The position numbers were made by a program, and so were the translations under genes. 11,519 nucleotides of DNA from Pseudomonadaceae bacterium UBA836. Lineage in GTDB: Bacteria > Pseudomonadota > Gammaproteobacteria > Pseudomonadales > Pseudomonadaceae. The stretch lies in the NCBI GenBank assembly GCA_002296055.1, contig DBHE01000176.1:1-11519 (forward strand), in the 5' to 3' direction. Of the stretch, positions 8,640-11,519 are shown one piece after another. The stretch's first letter is position 1, and each line of letters starts with the position of its first letter. The notes beneath the pieces are model-generated. The model saw nothing but the letters and a program-made list of their open reading frames with translations, made no database searches and was not told where the DNA came from.

Positions 8640-8647
8640 GTCCGTTG
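8634..8647 (+). promoter_or_regulatory. aroK ribosome binding site inside pilQ, with TTG start
   Basis: AGG (8634-8636) precedes the pilQ TAA (8637-8639), and the TTG start codon follows at 8645-8647. Ribosomes ending pilQ would stop on or next to this site, which may compensate for the weak initiation codon. Confidence 0.55.
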
Positions 8648-9154
8648 CGTAATGTTTTTCTGATAGGCCCGATGGGTGCTGGCAAAAGCACCATCGGGCG
8701 TTTGCTTGCCAAAGAGCTCAAATTCCCCTTCAAGGACTCGGATCGCGAGATCGAGGTACGTACCGGTGCGGATATCCCATGGATATTCGACGTAGAGGGA
8801 GAGGAGGGGTTTCGGCAGCGTGAAGAAGCCATGATTGCCGAGCTGGTGCTGGAGCGTGGGATCGTCCTGGCTACCGGAGGCGGCGTGGTCATGCGTTCTG
8901 CCAATCGAGCTGCTTTGGCTGCCAATGGACTGGTTGTCTATCTTTGTACCAGTGTGGATCAGCAGTTGCAGCGCACTGCCAAGGACCGCCAGCGTCCGTT
9001 GCTGCAAACCCCCGACCCCGAGGCGGTGTTACGGGACTTGATGGCTAGGCGCGACCCTCTGTATCGCGAAATTGCTGACCTCATCATCGAGACGGATCAG
9101 CGCGGCCCCAAGGTTGTGGTCAATACCATCCTCGGCAAGTTACAGGAAGACTGA
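8645..9154 (+). CDS. aroK: Shikimate kinase I
   Basis: This cytoplasmic enzyme phosphorylates shikimate to shikimate 3-phosphate with ATP, the fifth step of chorismate synthesis. The 169-residue NMP-kinase fold shows Walker A GPMGAGKS (8-15), shikimate-binding D31 and D33 (DSD) and R57 (GFRQRE), GGG at 78-80, the lid arginine R117 in RQRPLL, and R136 in [10 protein letters not shown]. The start is the rare codon TTG: it gives [11 protein letters not shown], matching Pseudomonas AroK, and any later Met would remove the first strand and the P-loop. Its AGG (8634-8636) sits inside the last codons of pilQ, eight bases before the TTG, and the intergenic gap is five bases, so translation is probably coupled to pilQ. 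It is not on its own promoter as far as I can see. Confidence 0.95.
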   Translation: MRNVFLIGPMGAGKSTIGRLLAKELKFPFKDSDREIEVRTGADIPWIFDVEGEEGFRQREEAMIAELVLERGIVLATGGGVVMRSANRAALAANGLVVYLCTSVDQQLQRTAKDRQRPLLQTPDPEAVLRDLMARRDPLYREIADLIIETDQRGPKVVVNTILGKLQED

Positions 9155-9195
9155 GCTAGGGGCGTCGACGTAGTGTTACGTACCTACCGGAGGCT

Positions 9196-9273
9196 GTTTT
9201 CGGCCAGGAAAAGCAGAGGGCTTGCAGTCTAGCCGCTCTGTATAAACGACCGAAAACGCAGTATGGCCGAAAA
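9196..9273 (+). repeat. Nested and alternative inverted repeats (TTTTCGG / CCGAAAA)
   Basis: GTTTTCGG (9196-9203) can pair with CCGAAAAC (9250-9257), or the overlapping TTTTCGGCCA (9197-9206) can pair perfectly over ten bases with TGGCCGAAAA (9264-9273); the two pairings exclude each other. Inside both loops sits a further hairpin, CAGAGGGCT (9214-9222) with AGCC-G-CTCTG (9231-9240), giving nine pairs, one bulged G and an eight-base loop. The GNCCGAAAA element is also directly repeated at a 17-base interval (9248-9256, 9265-9273). Confidence 0.55.
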
Positions 9274-9383
9274 TTGCCGCGTCCTGCCCTACGGTAGAGG
9301 TGGTCGCGCTGCGTCTGTATAGCCGGTGCTCGGCGTCGTTCATCATTTATCCGGCATGGTCACAAAAATGTCGTGAGCGTTTT

Positions 9384-9410
9384 TTGCGCGAACTCCGCAG
9401 GGGGGCGCAA
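9384..9410. repeat. Inverted repeat TTGCGC/GCGCAA in the aroK-aroB spacer
   Basis: Perfect six-base arms (9384-9389 and 9405-9410) enclose a 15-base loop. The left arm is preceded by a T run on the plus strand, and neither strand has a T run after the stem, so it does not look like an intrinsic terminator. Confidence 0.35.
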
Positions 9411-9546
9411 GGACGTGCTTCACAAGTTCGGGCTCCTTGGTCGGCTGCTCTACAGGCCGCGGCAGGAGGGTGAACGAAACGTCACTAGACCTTGGGGTCC
9501 ATATCCTAGCCTCTGGTGACTGTTGTATGCTGTGCCCGCCAAAAAC

Positions 9547-9552
9547 GGGGAG
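9547..9552 (+). promoter_or_regulatory. Ribosome binding site that sets the aroB start
   Basis: GGGGAG lies seven bases before ATG 9560. Part of it can pair with CCCG at 9535-9538 (four pairs, seven-base loop CCAAAAA), a weak possible occluding hairpin. This site favours ATG 9560 over the in-frame ATG 9527, which has only GGTGA upstream. Confidence 0.7.
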
Positions 9553-9559
9553 TGCTTTG

Positions 9560-10636
9560 ATGCAGTGTCTGAACGTCGATCTGGCTGATCGCAGTTATCC
9601 TATCTATATCGGTGCTGACGTCCTGTCTGACGGGGACTTGTTGCAGCGCCATATTGCCGGCCGCCAAGTCTGTATTGTTACCGACGATACGGTTGCTCCG
9701 CTCTATCTGGACGCGCTAATCCAGAAGCTTGCAGGCTATCGTGTGAGCAGTGTGGTCTTGCCGACAGGTGAGGCCTACAAGAATTGGGCGACGTTGCAGC
9801 AGGTGTTTGATGCTCTGCTTGCCGACCGCCATGATCGTCGCACCACGCTCATCGCGTTGGGTGGTGGCGTTATTGGGGACATGACAGGTTTTGCTGCGGC
9901 CTGCTATCAGCGTGGCGTCGACTTTATTCAGGTGCCTACCACCCTATTGTCCCAGGTGGACTCCTCCGTCGGCGGTAAGACAGGCATTAATCATCCGGCT
10001 GGCAAGAACATGCTGGGAGCTTTTTATCAGCCCAATGCTGTGCTGATCGATACCGACAGTCTGCGCACGCTGCCTGCTCGCGAAGTCAGCGCAGGACTTG
10101 CCGAGATCATCAAGTATGGATTGATCCGCGACGCAGGCTTTCTGACCTGGTTGGAGCAAAACATCTCGGGTCTGCGGAATCTGGATGCTGAAGCCGTCAT
10201 TCAGGCGATTGAGCGCTCCTGCGCCATCAAGGCAGAGGTTGTGGCAGCCGACGAGCGCGAGGGTGGTGTGCGCGCTATTCTCAATCTGGGGCATACCTTC
10301 GGTCATGCCATTGAGGCGCATCAAGGGTACGGCAACTGGCTGCATGGTGAGGCGGTGGGTGCTGGTATGGTGATGGCGCTGGATCTGTCTTGCCGCCTGG
10401 GGTGGGTCACCGATGCTGAGCGCCAGCGTGCGGTGGCGTTGATCGCCGCTGCCGGGTTGCCGACCGTGCCTCCAAAAGGGATGCGCTTGGCCGATTTTGA
10501 GCAACTGATGGCGGTCGATAAAAAAGTGCTGGATGGTCAGCTGAGGCTGGTACTGCTGCGCGGGCTGGGAAGTGCAGTGGTGACCGCTGAGTTTGATGCT
10601 GACGTTCTGCGTCAATGTCTGTTGGGGTTTGAGTAA
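9560..10636 (+). CDS. aroB: 3-dehydroquinate synthase
   Basis: This cytoplasmic NAD- and metal-dependent enzyme converts DAHP to 3-dehydroquinate, the second shikimate-pathway step. The 358-residue protein begins [18 protein letters not shown], matching Pseudomonas AroB. The nucleotide-binding glycine motif GGGVIGD is at 101-107, followed by [21 protein letters not shown] (lysine K140) and [11 protein letters not shown] (K149). Metal ligands are predicted as E182 (AEIIKYG), H245 ([10 protein letters not shown]) and H262 (LHGEAV), with K185 and K224 nearby, so the active site looks complete. The C-terminus is about ten residues shorter than I recall for P. aeruginosa. The gene lies on the same strand as aroK but after an unusual 405-base spacer. 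Its TAA overlaps the ATG of the next gene by one base. Confidence 0.96.
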   Translation: MQCLNVDLADRSYPIYIGADVLSDGDLLQRHIAGRQVCIVTDDTVAPLYLDALIQKLAGYRVSSVVLPTGEAYKNWATLQQVFDALLADRHDRRTTLIALGGGVIGDMTGFAAACYQRGVDFIQVPTTLLSQVDSSVGGKTGINHPAGKNMLGAFYQPNAVLIDTDSLRTLPAREVSAGLAEIIKYGLIRDAGFLTWLEQNISGLRNLDAEAVIQAIERSCAIKAEVVAADEREGGVRAILNLGHTFGHAIEAHQGYGNWLHGEAVGAGMVMALDLSCRLGWVTDAERQRAVALIAAAGLPTVPPKGMRLADFEQLMAVDKKVLDGQLRLVLLRGLGSAVVTAEFDADVLRQCLLGFE

Positions 10637-11519
10637 TGACGAAAGGCTTTGATGACGTGTTCTCGGCAGTAAGTGGTGCCGATGAGCTGCTGGATCACTA
10701 TCAGCTGTCCCACGACCCATTCGCGCCGCGCACTCCGGGCTTCCGTTTTTTTACCCCCAAACGCAAGAGCGTGCTGGCCGAACTGCATCACCTGGCGCGC
10801 TATGGTGATCAGGTTATGGCGGTGACCGGGCCTCAGGGCAGTGGTAAAACGCTGCTACGCCAAGCTCTGGTAGCCAGCAGCAACAAGGATAGCGTTCAGT
10901 GCGTGGTGCTGTCCGGCCGGGAAATGCCTGCCGAGGCCTCGCTGCTTGCAGGCATCTGCCAGGCCGTCAGTGCGGAGCAAAAGAATGTAGAGAGTCTGTT
11001 GCGTAAGGCGCAGCAGGCAGAGGCTGTAGGTATCCAGCTGTACTTGGTCATTGATGACGCTGAGTGCCTGGAATCCTCCGCGATCAGCATGCTGAGTGAT
11101 ATAGCCGAGGCAGGTAGTGGTGCTCCCAGGGTCTTCCTGTTTGCCGATGCAGAGGCCGAGCCGACGTTGGCTAGCCTGCGCAAATCCGACGACGCGCCAG
11201 CTGTCCACTTCATAGGGCTGCTACCGCTGGACCTGAACGAGACTCGGGACTATCTGGCCCAGCGCCTCGAAGGCGCGGGCCAAGGCATTGAACTACTGGA
11301 TGATGCCCAGATCGAGTGGGTGCATCAGCGCAGTGCTGGGTGGCCTGGCGCGATTAACCTGGCGGCCCGCCAGGCTCTGTTGAGCGCTATGCAGGAGGCG
11401 CCGGTCGCGCTTCGTCGCTCCGGCGCTAACCCGTTCCCGCTAAAGGCGCTGGCTGCATTGGTGCTGATTGCCGCGGGTATCGGTGTCGCTTGGTATATGG
11501 GTGATCAGCCGCAGGAGCC
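10636..11519 (+). CDS. DamX-like AAA ATPase/membrane protein (3' end outside the window)
   Basis: 294 codons are present and the frame is still open at the window edge. The N-terminal part resembles the AAA/ExeA-like ATPase of Pseudomonas DamX-like proteins encoded after aroB: HYQLSHDPFAPR (21-32), Walker A GPQGSGKT (65-72), Walker B LYLVIDDAE (135-143) and a helical lid region (about 195-250, RSAGWPGAINLAARQ). A single membrane helix is at about 270-288 (LAALVLIAAGIGVAWYMG). By family knowledge the missing part should be a linker and a C-terminal SPOR domain that binds denuded glycans at the septum; this cannot be seen here. The ATG shares one base with the aroB stop, with GGGG (10624-10627) eight bases upstream. 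The cytoplasmic ATPase and periplasmic tail predict a bitopic inner-membrane cell-division factor. Confidence 0.85.
   Translation, partial: MTKGFDDVFSAVSGADELLDHYQLSHDPFAPRTPGFRFFTPKRKSVLAELHHLARYGDQVMAVTGPQGSGKTLLRQALVASSNKDSVQCVVLSGREMPAEASLLAGICQAVSAEQKNVESLLRKAQQAEAVGIQLYLVIDDAECLESSAISMLSDIAEAGSGAPRVFLFADAEAEPTLASLRKSDDAPAVHFIGLLPLDLNETRDYLAQRLEGAGQGIELLDDAQIEWVHQRSAGWPGAINLAARQALLSAMQEAPVALRRSGANPFPLKALAALVLIAAGIGVAWYMGDQPQE

Larger units (their letters stand above)
9155..9559 (+). other. Long aroK-aroB intergenic region, no protein gene seen
   Basis: This 405-base spacer is the only long gap in an otherwise close-packed gene series. I find no convincing open frame: the ATG at 9263 gives 19 residues without a ribosome binding site, and the open frame running into aroB from 9437 has no family resemblance. 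It holds a cluster of inverted repeats at 9196-9273, an octamer TCTGTATA repeated at 9237-9244 and 9314-9321, an inverted repeat TTGCGC/GCGCAA (9384-9389/9405-9410), and GTCAC/GTGAC (9481-9485/9516-9520) enclosing GACC-TTGG-GGTC (9488-9499). No stem followed by a T run is present, so I call no intrinsic terminator. I see no strong promoter for aroB. An untranslated structured leader or a small RNA is possible but not shown. Confidence 0.6.

Noticed and set aside
9263..9322. 19-codon small open frame in the aroK-aroB spacer
   Set aside because: No ribosome binding site and no supporting feature; such frames are expected by chance.
9384..9410. Intrinsic terminator after aroK
   Set aside because: The six-base arms have a 15-base loop and the T run precedes rather than follows the stem on the plus strand; on the minus strand it is followed by A.
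9526..9531. TATGCT as a -10 box for aroB
   Set aside because: Four of six matches, no -35-like hexamer at 15-19 bases and no extended -10, so not strong enough to list.
9437..9559. Upstream extension of the aroB frame by 41 residues
   Set aside because: The added residues do not resemble AroB, and GGGGAG seven bases before ATG 9560 supports the shorter protein.
9944..10720. 258-codon minus-strand frame across aroB and the start of the DamX-like gene
   Set aside because: It opposes two well-supported genes and shows no domain-like pattern.

Overview
The window looks like a chromosomal core locus from a Pseudomonas-type gammaproteobacterium. The order ponA (divergent) / pilM-pilN-pilO-pilP-pilQ-aroK-aroB-damX-like is, from established knowledge, the order found in Pseudomonas aeruginosa and relatives, and the predicted proteins match those families over their whole lengths. 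The moderate rather than very high GC, judged by eye, and small departures from P. aeruginosa suggest another lineage of Pseudomonas sensu lato (for example Halopseudomonas or Stutzerimonas). That placement is inference, and no plasmid, phage, insertion sequence, tRNA, rRNA or CRISPR array is visible.

Layout. Positions 1-162 look like a divergent regulatory region. It has a LysR-type operator palindrome, the apparent first bases of a minus-strand gene leaving the window at position 1, and the 5' end of a LysR-family regulator (163-1110, plus). The regulator converges on, and overlaps by 43 bases, the minus-strand gene for the bifunctional peptidoglycan synthase PBP1A (ponA/mrcA, 1068-3464). 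A 184-base divergent promoter region separates ponA from the type IV pilus alignment and secretin operon pilMNOPQ (3649-8639), which is tightly packed with 1- to 4-base start/stop overlaps up to pilP. Shikimate kinase aroK follows pilQ after five bases and begins with a TTG codon. A 405-base non-coding stretch with several inverted repeats (9155-9559) precedes aroB (3-dehydroquinate synthase). A DamX-like ATPase/membrane protein gene overlaps the aroB stop codon by one base and is cut off by the window end.

How the genes work together. PilM (cytoplasmic, actin-like), PilN and PilO (inner membrane, periplasmic heterodimer) and PilP (lipoprotein) form the chain that links the type IV pilus motor to the outer-membrane secretin PilQ. 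PBP1A builds the peptidoglycan that this machine spans. AroK and AroB are two shikimate-pathway enzymes carried downstream in the same direction, and the DamX-like protein is probably a septal or peptidoglycan-associated factor.

Most of this is a well-known locus, and I do not see a new multi-gene system. The points most worth a second look are an eight-G tract in pilQ where a gain or loss of one G gives an immediate stop, the structured aroK-aroB spacer with a threefold TTTTCGG/CCGAAAA motif, the LysR operator with an extra half-site, the lysR/ponA 3' overlap, and the poorly placed ribosome binding site of ponA.
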